Assembly: GCA_900757185.1 (NCBI GenBank)
Contig: CAAEMX010000015.1
Span: 1 to 64,000, forward strand
DNA length: 64,000 bases
Source of the DNA: an uncultured Collinsella sp.
GTDB lineage: Bacteria > Actinomycetota > Coriobacteriia > Coriobacteriales > Coriobacteriaceae
Reading direction: 5' to 3'
The notes beneath the pieces are model-generated. The model had not been told where the DNA came from and did not search any database. It saw only the letters and a list, made by a program, of their open reading frames with translations. Positions within the stretch are counted from its first letter, which is position 1; the number at the start of each line of letters is the position of its first letter. The position numbers and the translations under genes are program-made. Positions 57,301 to 64,000 of this stretch are shown here, piece after piece.

Positions 57301-58980
57301 ATGGCGGAGTTTATCTACCAGATGTATCAGGCTCGCAAAGCCCATGGCGACAAGGTGATTCTTGACGACGTGACCCTGAGCTTCTATCCCGGTGCTAAGA
57401 TCGGCGTTGTGGGTCCCAACGGCATGGGTAAGTCGACCCTGCTCAAGATTATGGCCGGTATCGAGGAAGTCTCCAACGGCGATGCCAGGCTCACCCCCGG
57501 CTACACCGTAGGAATCCTGCAGCAGGAGCCGCCGCTCGATGACGACAAGACCGTCATCGAGAACGTGCGCATGGCGTTTGGCGATATGCTTGCCAAGGTC
57601 GACCGCTTTAACAAGATCGGCGAGGAGATGTGCGACCCGGACTGCGACATGGACGCCCTCATGGCCGAGATGGGCAAGCTCCAGGACGAGATTGATGCCG
57701 CCGACGGCTGGGATATCGATTCCAAGCTCGGCCAGGCCATGGACGCCCTCCAGCTGCCCGATTCCGACATGCCGGTCAACGTGCTTTCCGGCGGCGAGCG
57801 CCGTCGCGTGGCCCTGTGCAAGCTGCTGCTCGAGGCTCCCGACCTGCTGCTGCTCGACGAGCCCACGAACCACCTGGACGCCGAGTCGATCCTGTGGCTC
57901 GAGCACTTCCTGCACAACTACCAGGGCGCGGTGCTTGCCGTCACGCACGATCGCTACTTCCTGGATAACGTTGCCGAGTGGATCTGCGAGGTCGACCGCG
58001 GCCACCTTTATCCCTACAAGGGCAACTACTCCACGTATCTGGAGACCAAGGCCGCCCGTATCGAGGCGCAGGGCAACCGCGATGCCAAGCTCGCCAAGCG
58101 CATGGAGGCCGAGCTCGAGTGGGTACGCAGCTCGCCCAAGGCTCGTCAGGCCAAGAACAAGGCCCGTCTGGCTCGCTACGAGGAGATGGAGGCCGAGGCC
58201 CGCGCCAGCCAGAAGCTCGACTGGACCGACATCCGCATCCCCGTGGGCCCGCGTCTGGGCAACAAGGTGCTCGAGGCCCATCATCTGCACAAGGAGTTCG
58301 ATGGCCGCGTGCTCATCGATGACCTTTCGTTCACCCTGCCGCGCAACGGCATCGTGGGCGTCATCGGCCCCAACGGTGTCGGTAAGACCACGCTCTTCAA
58401 GACCATCGTGGGCCTGGAGCCGCTGACTTCGGGCGAGCTCGAGGTGGGCGAGACCGTCAAGATTTCTTACGTCGACCAGAACCGTTCCGGCATCGACCCC
58501 GACAAGAACCTGTGGGAGGTCGTCTCGGACGGCCTGGACCACATGATGGTCGGAGAGACCGAGGTTCCGAGCCGCGCGTATGTGGCGAGCTTTGGCTTTA
58601 AGGGCCAGGACCAGCAGAAGCGCGCTGGCGTGCTCTCCGGTGGCGAGCGCAACCGTCTGAACTTGGCGCTTACGCTCAAGCAGGGCGGCAACCTGCTGCT
58701 CCTCGACGAGCCCACGAACGACCTCGACGTCGAGATGCTGTCCTCGCTTGAAGCGGCGCTGCTCGAGTTCCCGGGCTGCTCGGTGGTCATTAGCCACGAC
58801 CGTATGTTCCTGGACCGCGTCGCCACGCACATCCTGGCGTGGGAGGGCACCGACGAGAATCCGGGCAACTGGTATTGGTTCGAGGGCAACTTCGAGGCCT
58901 ATCAGGCCAACCGTATCGAGCGCCTGGGCGAGGACGCAGCCCAGCCGCATCGTATTCACCGCAAGCTGACGCGCGATTAG
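57301..58980 (+). CDS. ettA: Energy-dependent translational throttle ABC-F protein
   Basis: A 559-residue soluble ABC-F ATPase that binds the ribosomal E site and gates elongation by energy charge. There are two ATPase modules: GPNGMGKST (~38) with LSGGERRRVAL and LDEPTNHLDAES, and GPNGVGKTT (~360) with LSGGERNRLNLAL and LDEPTNDLDVEM. The arm and inter-domain linker with KARQAKNKARLARYEEM fit EttA. Start MAEFIYQMYQARKAHGDK is close to EttA of other bacteria. Codon bias is strong. It has its own terminator; the 183-bp leader contains weak hairpins. Confidence 0.93.
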   Translation: MAEFIYQMYQARKAHGDKVILDDVTLSFYPGAKIGVVGPNGMGKSTLLKIMAGIEEVSNGDARLTPGYTVGILQQEPPLDDDKTVIENVRMAFGDMLAKVDRFNKIGEEMCDPDCDMDALMAEMGKLQDEIDAADGWDIDSKLGQAMDALQLPDSDMPVNVLSGGERRRVALCKLLLEAPDLLLLDEPTNHLDAESILWLEHFLHNYQGAVLAVTHDRYFLDNVAEWICEVDRGHLYPYKGNYSTYLETKAARIEAQGNRDAKLAKRMEAELEWVRSSPKARQAKNKARLARYEEMEAEARASQKLDWTDIRIPVGPRLGNKVLEAHHLHKEFDGRVLIDDLSFTLPRNGIVGVIGPNGVGKTTLFKTIVGLEPLTSGELEVGETVKISYVDQNRSGIDPDKNLWEVVSDGLDHMMVGETEVPSRAYVASFGFKGQDQQKRAGVLSGGERNRLNLALTLKQGGNLLLLDEPTNDLDVEMLSSLEAALLEFPGCSVVISHDRMFLDRVATHILAWEGTDENPGNWYWFEGNFEAYQANRIERLGEDAAQPHRIHRKLTRD

Positions 58981-58990
58981 TAGCAAGTAG

Positions 58991-59019
58991 AAAGGCCGCC
59001 AGCAAGGGCGGCCTTTCTT
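58991..59019 (+). terminator. Terminator of ettA
   Basis: AAAGGCCGCC pairs with GGCGGCCTTT around AGCAAG, followed by CTTGT. Confidence 0.88.
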
Positions 59020-59180
59020 GTAGCAATTGCACTGCAGCTATGCCCTGGCTGCTGGTTTGATTCATAATCAAAGTCATCTCTTTGGGATTAAAGCCCGTTT
59101 TTGCTATGAGTGATTTTCTAATTCCGTTTAAAACGTAAAGACGTATTGGGCTACAAGGACATAAGCAAATCGAATTGAAA

Positions 59181-59216
59181 TATAACCAGTGCTGTAACGT
59201 TACAAAAAAGGTTATA
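59181..59216. promoter_or_regulatory. 36-bp dyad operator at a shifted-GC gene
   Basis: TATAACC, six bases, GTAACGTTAC, six bases, GGTTATA: the inner 10-bp palindrome and the outer 7-bp arms share exactly the same centre. The right arm overlaps a TATAGA -10-like element. It lies 44 bp before the Tat-exported protein gene. This looks like a site for a dimeric or tetrameric regulator. Confidence 0.6.
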
Positions 59217-59260
59217 GAATAGGAGTATCTTATAAGTCGCTCCTCTAGAAAGAAGAACAT

Positions 59261-60388
59261 ATGCTTTCGCGTCGTCGTTTTCTGCAACTTGTCGCGTCTT
59301 CAATTGTCGCCTTAGCCGCACGTCCGAAAGAGGTTTTTGCTTCGACGGGCAATATTGATGGTGAGCAGATACAATTTACTTCAGAAATTGCGCAAGAGCT
59401 TGCCGATAAATATATAAAGGGACTCCTCGGCTCTTCGTATACGCCCTCTGACCCTATTCCTTTTGTAGACGTTGATGGGTCCCCGCTTGGCTACATTGTT
59501 CCGGTTGTGACATTCAATAGAGCCGCGGGCTATTTGGTTTTAGATGCTTCAGATGATGAAATACTTACGGGATATCGTTTTGGAGACGGCTTAGTCAGCC
59601 CTATGGATCGGGGAGGAGATCTTGGTGTTGAGTCTTATTCTTTCAATAACCCAGTCGTAATGATCAATCCATTCGAATTCGGTGTGCAATCTTTGGACGG
59701 TTCAATAACAACAAATTGCGGAAGAACAATCCCGGCTGTTTCCATAGAAGGACGGCCTGTCGTTTTATCGAATAAACCTTCAAGCTGGAACGATGTCGTA
59801 ATTTACGCAACTCAAATGCAGGATTACACAGTATCTGGATTTCGTTCCATTTCTCAGTTTATGTCATATGATGAAAGCGAGATTAAGAGGCTTACTGCCC
59901 ACTATGCTTGTATGGTGACAGCTTTTTCGAACGTTGCGGAACTGTATGGCATTGCCAATTTATATAGCGACCCTTCGCAATATATGCAGATATGGAATTA
60001 CACCAATACCCATGCTCTTTCCGATGAAGAACAGACTGTTCCCGGCGTTGTTTTGGGCGGAACGCCGATATCAACCTGTGCAACGGGGTTTACAAATTAC
60101 TGCGCAAGCAGAGGAAGTACTCTTATCGCCCGCACTGTCTCCTCTCCGGCTATCGCGAGCATTCAAAATGAGATTAACTCTAATAGACCGAATGTTTTAC
60201 ATGCGAGTTTGTACAACGGATCAGCCCATTCTGTAACAGCGGAGGCTTACGCCACACTTACTGGTAAGAAAACTGGAGAGACAAGGCAGATGATTGGCAT
60301 AGCGGACGGCTGGAATTCATCTTTATCCTTCCTGAAGTATGATCAGAGCTATTATGCGTGGACTTATGGAACGACTTTTTCGAAGTAG
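59261..60388 (+). CDS. Tat-exported C39/C10-like cysteine peptidase candidate
   Basis: A 375-residue exported protein. The N-terminus SRRRFLQL (3-10) plus a hydrophobic run and KEVFAST is a twin-arginine signal. The first half (PLGYIVPVVTFNRAAGYLVLDASDDEILTGY) resembles the pro-region of C10 streptopain-like proteases. The second half has a papain-like pattern: Cys216 in HYACMVTAFSNVAELYG and His in AHSVTAEAY (~322), with IADGWNSS after it. The catalytic assignment is inference. Codon use is clearly AT-richer (AGA, ATA, TTA) than the neighbours, pointing to transfer. It overlaps the lipoprotein gene by 20 bp. Confidence 0.65.
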   Translation: MLSRRRFLQLVASSIVALAARPKEVFASTGNIDGEQIQFTSEIAQELADKYIKGLLGSSYTPSDPIPFVDVDGSPLGYIVPVVTFNRAAGYLVLDASDDEILTGYRFGDGLVSPMDRGGDLGVESYSFNNPVVMINPFEFGVQSLDGSITTNCGRTIPAVSIEGRPVVLSNKPSSWNDVVIYATQMQDYTVSGFRSISQFMSYDESEIKRLTAHYACMVTAFSNVAELYGIANLYSDPSQYMQIWNYTNTHALSDEEQTVPGVVLGGTPISTCATGFTNYCASRGSTLIARTVSSPAIASIQNEINSNRPNVLHASLYNGSAHSVTAEAYATLTGKKTGETRQMIGIADGWNSSLSFLKYDQSYYAWTYGTTFSK

Positions 60389-60758
60389 GGCGATTCGTCT
60401 AGCTCTGTCTTTGGTGCTGATGGCTTCATTGGTGGGCTGTTCAACAAAGGAAGAGATATCGCGCGGAGGTTCCGGAGAAGTGACTGCGACAGACTCAGGT
60501 TCATTAGAAATAGCTGGCGGGCATGCCGATGTGATGTTACAAGGAGAAGGCGTGCTTAGGTCGATTGATGCTGAAGACGCTGTCTGCTCAATAGAGGATT
60601 TGAAGACAGGTGAAACTGCATCGTACCGAGTTTCAGATAATGCTGCGAATATGATTGAGTCGATACCGACTGGAGCGCAGGTTTCTTTTAGATACTTTGC
60701 TCCGCAACTTGAGGATGAGCTTGCTTCTCTGGTGTCTATATGCGCCGATGACAACTAA
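60369..60758 (+). CDS. Small lipoprotein
   Basis: A 129-residue lipoprotein with signal peptide and lipobox LVGC (Cys ~25), then Ser/Gly-rich tether and a compact, acidic beta-type domain (GEGVLRSIDAEDAVCSIEDL, two Cys). No family is recognised. Starts at 60339 or 60354 are also possible; 60369 gives the best signal peptide. It overlaps the Tat-exported gene and shares its AT-rich codon use, so the two form one acquired unit. It could be an inhibitor or anchor for the putative peptidase, but this is inference. Confidence 0.62.
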   Translation, partial: ERLFRSRAIRLALSLVLMASLVGCSTKEEISRGGSGEVTATDSGSLEIAGGHADVMLQGEGVLRSIDAEDAVCSIEDLKTGETASYRVSDNAANMIESIPTGAQVSFRYFAPQLEDELASLVSICADDN

Positions 60759-60772
60759 AAGGCCTGAATTCA

Positions 60773-60815
60773 AACGGCCTCGGATGGTCAATTGGCTATC
60801 CGAGGCCGTTTTTTA
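60773..60815. terminator. Bidirectional terminator
   Basis: AACGGCCTCGGAT pairs perfectly with ATCCGAGGCCGTT around a 12-base loop, followed by a T-run. It lies between the convergent lipoprotein and the low-complexity protein gene and overlaps the stop codon of the latter. Confidence 0.88.
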
Positions 60816-62120
60816 CTCGACCGGGGCTTCGACCTTGTCGATGGCCCAGGTGGCTCCGAGGCCGCCGGTGGTGTTGCGGCGAATGCGTACGGTGACTTCG
60901 TGGCGTTTGCCGGCCTGTGTGTAGCGCAGGGGGAAGCTCGCGCGGTTACGGCCAGCCTCGATGGTACCGCGCTCGCGAGCGATCCAGTAGTACTCGCCGA
61001 CGATGCCGAGGGTGTCGGCGCCGTAGGGGAGATAAGTCGACAGCTGGTGCAGCAGCGGACTAGGGCAGAAGACCTCGGTCGCGAAATCGATGGGGAAGTC
61101 CCCGGGGATGGTCGGTGCTGCGGGAGCGGGGGCCGGTGCTGAATTGGGGACCGGAGTCGGTGCAGGTGTGGGAGCCTGGTCACAGGCGGGTGCGGATGCG
61201 GACTCAATGACAGGTGCAGACTCAGATGCCGCTTCTGGCTTAGCTATGGAATCTGTCGGTTCCACGGAGATGGACGTGTCTTCGGTCCCGGTTTTGGCAC
61301 CGGCCTGCGGAGTGTCCTCTGCCTCGACGTTCGGCTTGGCCTCGACCGGCGTGGATACCATGGTGGTGATGCCGGCGTTGGCGTTCTCGGGGTCATAGAC
61401 AACCGTGAGCGAGATGGCGGGCTGCGGCGTCTCGGGTTCCGGCGTCGCCTCGGTAGCGTCTTGATTCGCGGGCTCGTCGGACTGGTCGTCCTCGGCGTTG
61501 TCGCCAAAGACATCGCTGTTTTGGAACGCAGGCGTCTCGGGTTGGCCGGCGGTTTCTTCGGCTTTCGACTTGGGAACCTCGTTGAGCTCAACGGCGGCTT
61601 CCTGCTCAGCCATGACTTCGGGCTCGGTCGTGGCAGCGATTTCAGTTTCGACCTCTGCCGTTACTTCAGCAGTGACTTCAGCCTCTACCTCGGGCTCGGG
61701 CTCCGGAGCGACTTCGGCCACGGACTCGGGCTCGGGACGCTTAACGTGCTTGGGACGCACGGCCTTCAGGTCCTTCTCGCCGCGCTTTTTCTTTTTGTAG
61801 GACTGCTTGGCGCCCTTGGCGGCCTTGGGCTTGTCCTCGCCCTTGGCAAGGGCAGCATCCCAGGCCTCATTGGCGATGACGGTGGCATACAGACGTCCGC
61901 CCTTAAAGACGGTCAGCTTAATGCAGTCGTCGAGTTCCTCGAGCAGCTCGCGCGTGGACTCGAAGCCCAGGTCATAAGCGGTCATATCGCCAGCGGCGAG
62001 TGTCTCCTCGACCTGTGTCATAAACGTTTGCTTGCCGCATCCAATCGCATCGCGCAGCAGGCGATACAGATAGATGTGGTTGCCCAGCGATAGCGTGGGC
62101 TTAACTATTGTCTTGCTCAT
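60813..62120 (-). CDS. Protein with LOTUS-like head and acidic linker
   Basis: A 435-residue protein in three parts. The N-terminal 95 residues (LSLGNHIYLYRLLRDAIGCG, MTAYDLGFESTRELLEELDD) look like an OST-HTH/LOTUS-type winged helix, which binds RNA in other proteins; this match is tentative. A basic KKKKRGEKDLKAVRPKHVKRP patch is followed by over 200 residues of Glu/Pro/Ala/Thr-rich linker. The C-terminal 105 residues are a small unknown domain (PFRYT-like beta pattern, GGLGATWAIDKVE). ATG 62120 has GAGGAG upstream. No membrane segment; cytoplasmic. Function unknown. Confidence 0.65.
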   Translation of the reverse strand: MSKTIVKPTLSLGNHIYLYRLLRDAIGCGKQTFMTQVEETLAAGDMTAYDLGFESTRELLEELDDCIKLTVFKGGRLYATVIANEAWDAALAKGEDKPKAAKGAKQSYKKKKRGEKDLKAVRPKHVKRPEPESVAEVAPEPEPEVEAEVTAEVTAEVETEIAATTEPEVMAEQEAAVELNEVPKSKAEETAGQPETPAFQNSDVFGDNAEDDQSDEPANQDATEATPEPETPQPAISLTVVYDPENANAGITTMVSTPVEAKPNVEAEDTPQAGAKTGTEDTSISVEPTDSIAKPEAASESAPVIESASAPACDQAPTPAPTPVPNSAPAPAPAAPTIPGDFPIDFATEVFCPSPLLHQLSTYLPYGADTLGIVGEYYWIARERGTIEAGRNRASFPLRYTQAGKRHEVTVRIRRNTTGGLGATWAIDKVEAPVE

Positions 62121-62190
62121 GGCAAATCTCCTCTTTACACACCAAAGCATCTTACCATCGCGCAGGGCTTTCCACCTCGGCGCCCAAAGC

Positions 62191-62224
62191 AAACGGGCGC
62201 GACCGTTGCCGGTTCGCGCCCGTT
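62191..62224 (-). terminator. Terminator of the membrane-protein gene
   Basis: On the minus strand AACGGGCGCGAACC pairs with GGTCGCGCCCGTT with one bulge, then TTTGCTTT. It ends the transcript of the gene at 62259-63203. Confidence 0.75.
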
Positions 62225-62258
62225 ATACAGGTCGGTTATCTGTGAGAGGCGATCGTGC

Positions 62259-63203
62259 TTAGTTGCCCGATGTCGTGCCTTGGCTCGAGCTGTCGGATGC
62301 CGTGCCGGATGCGGTTCCGCTCGAGCTGTTTGTGTTGCTGTTGTCGGTTGAGCCCGTGCCCGATGCATTGCCGCTCGTCTGGTCACCCGTGCTCTGCTGA
62401 GAGCCGTCGGTCGTTTGGCTGGAGTCGGTCGTTCCGGATTGTGTGCCGCCGCTGTTCGAAGAGGAATCGGTGCCTTGCGACTGATCAGGGGTGGTCGAGG
62501 AAGAATCGGTGGGTGCGGAGTTGGCCTGTGAGTCGTTCTGCTGGCTTTGCGATTGGCCGGCGCTGTCCGCGTCTTGCTCGGTCGTGCGCGACGAAAGGAT
62601 TGGCTCGGGGCGCTCGCCCAGACCCTCACCGGCGGTGGTTATAAGGATGGCGCCGGCGCAGGCGATAACCGCGACGATGGCGATGGCGATCGAGAAGATG
62701 ATGACCTTCTTTTGCGTCTGGCTGCGCTCTTCCGCCGCCTTGGCGCGCAGGCTGTTGGGGGCGACGCGCGCCGTGGTCGCGCGTCCCGCGACCTGACGCA
62801 TCTCCTGCGTAGTCGCGGCGCCGCCCAGGTGCTCCTCGGCATTAAGCTCAACGGGCTCATAGGCGCCGGCGGGGTAGTCGACGGCGGCGTGCGTACCTTT
62901 GAGGGCTTCGGCGCTGGCAGAGATAAAGTGGCGGTAGACCTGCGAGGACACAACGGTGATGACCGAGCTCACGGCGGCACCAATTACTGAACCAGCGATA
63001 CCAATCTTGGAGGCAAGCGCCACGCTCGTGGCGGCAGCTGCGGCGCCGGCGATGATCTGGGGAATGGAAATGTCATCGAACAGGCCCTTTTTGGGCGCGA
63101 TGGCCATGGTCTGTCCGATGGAATGGTTCTCGTGCACGCCGTTGTTGAGCGATGCCGGCGTCATGACGCGCGTGCGCGGCGCGTCGGTGTACTTGGTTGT
63201 CAT
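62259..63203 (-). CDS. Membrane protein with Ser/Thr/Gln/Gly-rich tail
   Basis: A 314-residue protein. Residues 45-95 hold an Ala/Val-rich hydrophobic region (IPQIIAGAAAAATSVALASK) and 165-190 a clear membrane helix (VIIFSIAIAIVAVIACAGAIL). The last 120 residues are a low-complexity, hydrophilic Ser/Thr/Gly/Asp/Gln tail without sorting signal, probably facing outside. GGAGGACCCC precedes ATG 63203. No family recognised. The repeat-like tail may vary in length among strains. Confidence 0.68.
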   Translation of the reverse strand: MTTKYTDAPRTRVMTPASLNNGVHENHSIGQTMAIAPKKGLFDDISIPQIIAGAAAAATSVALASKIGIAGSVIGAAVSSVITVVSSQVYRHFISASAEALKGTHAAVDYPAGAYEPVELNAEEHLGGAATTQEMRQVAGRATTARVAPNSLRAKAAEERSQTQKKVIIFSIAIAIVAVIACAGAILITTAGEGLGERPEPILSSRTTEQDADSAGQSQSQQNDSQANSAPTDSSSTTPDQSQGTDSSSNSGGTQSGTTDSSQTTDGSQQSTGDQTSGNASGTGSTDNSNTNSSSGTASGTASDSSSQGTTSGN

Positions 63204-63377
63204 ACGGGGTCCTCCCGGTGTAAATCTGCTTCGTTTCGTGTAGCCATCAGGGTACCCACCAGATGTGAATCATACGTGACATTTAACAGATACCATCAAC
63301 TCATCAAGGGGGCCTGCTGTCTTTGGTGCAATAGCTTGATGCTAAACTGGATTTATGTTTGCGAGGTGGTTTACGTG

Positions 63378-63596
63378 ATGTACCCGTATATGACATTCGA
63401 AGATGGAACCGAGGTCATTCATTCTGACCTGATTACAGATGGCGATATTGAAAAGGTTATCGTGCATTTTGAGCGACCGACGGCAGAGGGCTTCGACTCC
63501 GCTCGTTGTGAGTTGCCTTCCTGTTCGTGGACTGACTGGGAAGGGCATTTTACTCAGAGTGAAAAACGAGCTTTCGAAGAGTGTCTGAGCAAATAA
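63378..63596 (+). CDS. Small acidic hypothetical protein
   Basis: A 72-residue acidic protein, MYPYMTFEDGTEVIHSDL at the start and TQSEKRAFEECLSK at the end, with two Cys in CELPSCSW. No family is recognised. ATG 63378 follows GAGGTGG. The gene and its neighbour lie in an AT-rich stretch at the window end, distinct from the GC-rich chromosome. Could be an antitoxin-like or phage-type small protein, but nothing seen proves it. Confidence 0.5.
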   Translation: MYPYMTFEDGTEVIHSDLITDGDIEKVIVHFERPTAEGFDSARCELPSCSWTDWEGHFTQSEKRAFEECLSK

Positions 63597-63696
63597 TTTA
63601 GATTAGTTCGAGTTTAGTTCGAATAAAGAAGCTGAATGCGATGACCTAAAGCGTATGCATTTTTAGTATTAGATGCGTATGAAATGGAGGATGTGA

Positions 63697-63978
63697 ATGG
63701 ATGAGCTAATAGACTTTAAAAAACGATTTCTCAAGAATGGCGAGCTGGTTTCAATTCCAAAAAAGGAAAGCTATAAAAGAATCATGCTGCTATGGGCCGT
63801 CTCTTTCTTTGAATTAAATACAAGTTATACGGAGCTTCAGGTTAATCGTGTGCTGTCACAGCTCTATCCTGATTATGCCGTGTTGAGGCGGTACTTGGTT
63901 GATTATGGATTCCTATTAAGGGATGAACGAGGCCTGAAATACGAGGTTAATCGTGATGTTCACGGTATTGAGAGCTAG
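63697..63978 (+). CDS. DUF2087-domain protein
   Basis: A 93-residue protein matching DUF2087: LIDFKKRFLKNGELVSIPKKESYKRI, YTELQVNRVLSQLYPDYAVLRRYLVDYGFLLRDERG. This compact helical domain also occurs at the end of some transcriptional regulators and is thought to bind nucleic acid or partner proteins; its role is not settled. ATG 63697 follows ATGGAGG. It stands alone here and reaches almost to the window edge, so an operon may continue outside. Confidence 0.82.
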   Translation: MDELIDFKKRFLKNGELVSIPKKESYKRIMLLWAVSFFELNTSYTELQVNRVLSQLYPDYAVLRRYLVDYGFLLRDERGLKYEVNRDVHGIES

Positions 63979-64000
63979 CCGTCCGGTTCGGGTCCTATAT

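Noticed and set aside
57154..58986. A 610-codon open frame on the minus strand opposite ettA, and similar long antisense frames at 19672-21039, 28136-29359, 29982-31223 and 35962-37713
   Set aside because: They mirror highly biased GC-rich genes on the plus strand. Their products show no family pattern, and ribosome sites are absent.
1..64000. CRISPR array, rRNA operon or prophage
   Set aside because: No regularly spaced repeats, no rRNA sequence and no phage structural genes were found. The only mobile remnant is at 37.8-41 kb.

Overview
The window looks like chromosome of a strictly anaerobic, GC-rich actinobacterium of the class Coriobacteriia, most likely Collinsella or a close relative. 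This is inferred from GC-rich codon use, actinobacterial-type LexA and CsoR sites, an oxygen-sensitive class III ribonucleotide reductase (nrdD/nrdG), and overall gene content. No rRNA or species marker is present, so the genus is not proven.

Layout. 0-0.5 kb is non-coding with two nested inverted repeats and a tRNA-Leu. 0.7-3.8 kb holds a condensed partner-switch module: a PAS-GAF-SpoIIE phosphatase, then a STAS-HATPase fusion. 3.9-6.5 kb is a tRNA cluster (three identical Gly-GCC, one Cys-GCA, one Val-GAC) around a GH13 alpha-glucosidase. Three of the tRNA units share one promoter design (TTGC, 17-bp spacer, TA-rich -10). 6.8-10.4 kb is nrdD and nrdG behind a promoter flanked by two NrdR-like boxes, with two long hairpins between the genes. 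10.4-12.1 kb is a folate operon (folE, an HD hydrolase, folB). 12-19.6 kb carries housekeeping genes: zinc peptidase, dipeptidase, FKBP plus a UreE-like protein, HAD phosphatase, Fur, acylphosphatase, oxidoreductase, RNase H, LysR. 19.7-29 kb has metY behind a possible Cys-containing leader peptide, a secreted protein, a PanE-like reductase, a cyclase, an aldo/keto reductase, a second Gfo/Idh/MocA protein and nfo; two of these genes are preceded by covarying hairpins. 28-31.3 kb is a polar amino-acid ABC transporter. 31.4-35.1 kb holds flavodoxin and DUF3793 behind an IdeR-like site, a small copper-type HMA protein behind a CsoR-like site, and a Y-family polymerase/YolD pair behind a LexA box. 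36-37.7 kb is pgi. 37.8-41 kb is a decayed mobile-element remnant (VirD4-type coupling protein, ClpP-like protease, unknown gene), with two in-frame TAG codons.

The most notable system is at 42.8-54.2 kb. A GntR/UTRA regulator is followed by ten co-directional genes: a YfcC/DcuC-type carrier, an unusual amidohydrolase, FrlC-, FrlB- and two FrlD-like proteins, a second amidohydrolase, YjbQ, a BtpA/SgcQ protein and an FGGY kinase. The core looks like catabolism of glycated amino acids (Amadori products). The last four genes do not belong to the classical frl set and suggest an extended or different pathway.

54.2-59 kb contains a TatD hydrolase, TcdA, a candidate small RNA, an SdpR/SdpI pair and the ABC-F protein EttA. 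59-64 kb holds an AT-richer probable acquisition (a Tat-exported C39-like protein plus a lipoprotein behind a 36-bp dyad), two low-complexity envelope or cytoplasmic proteins, and a DUF2087 gene.
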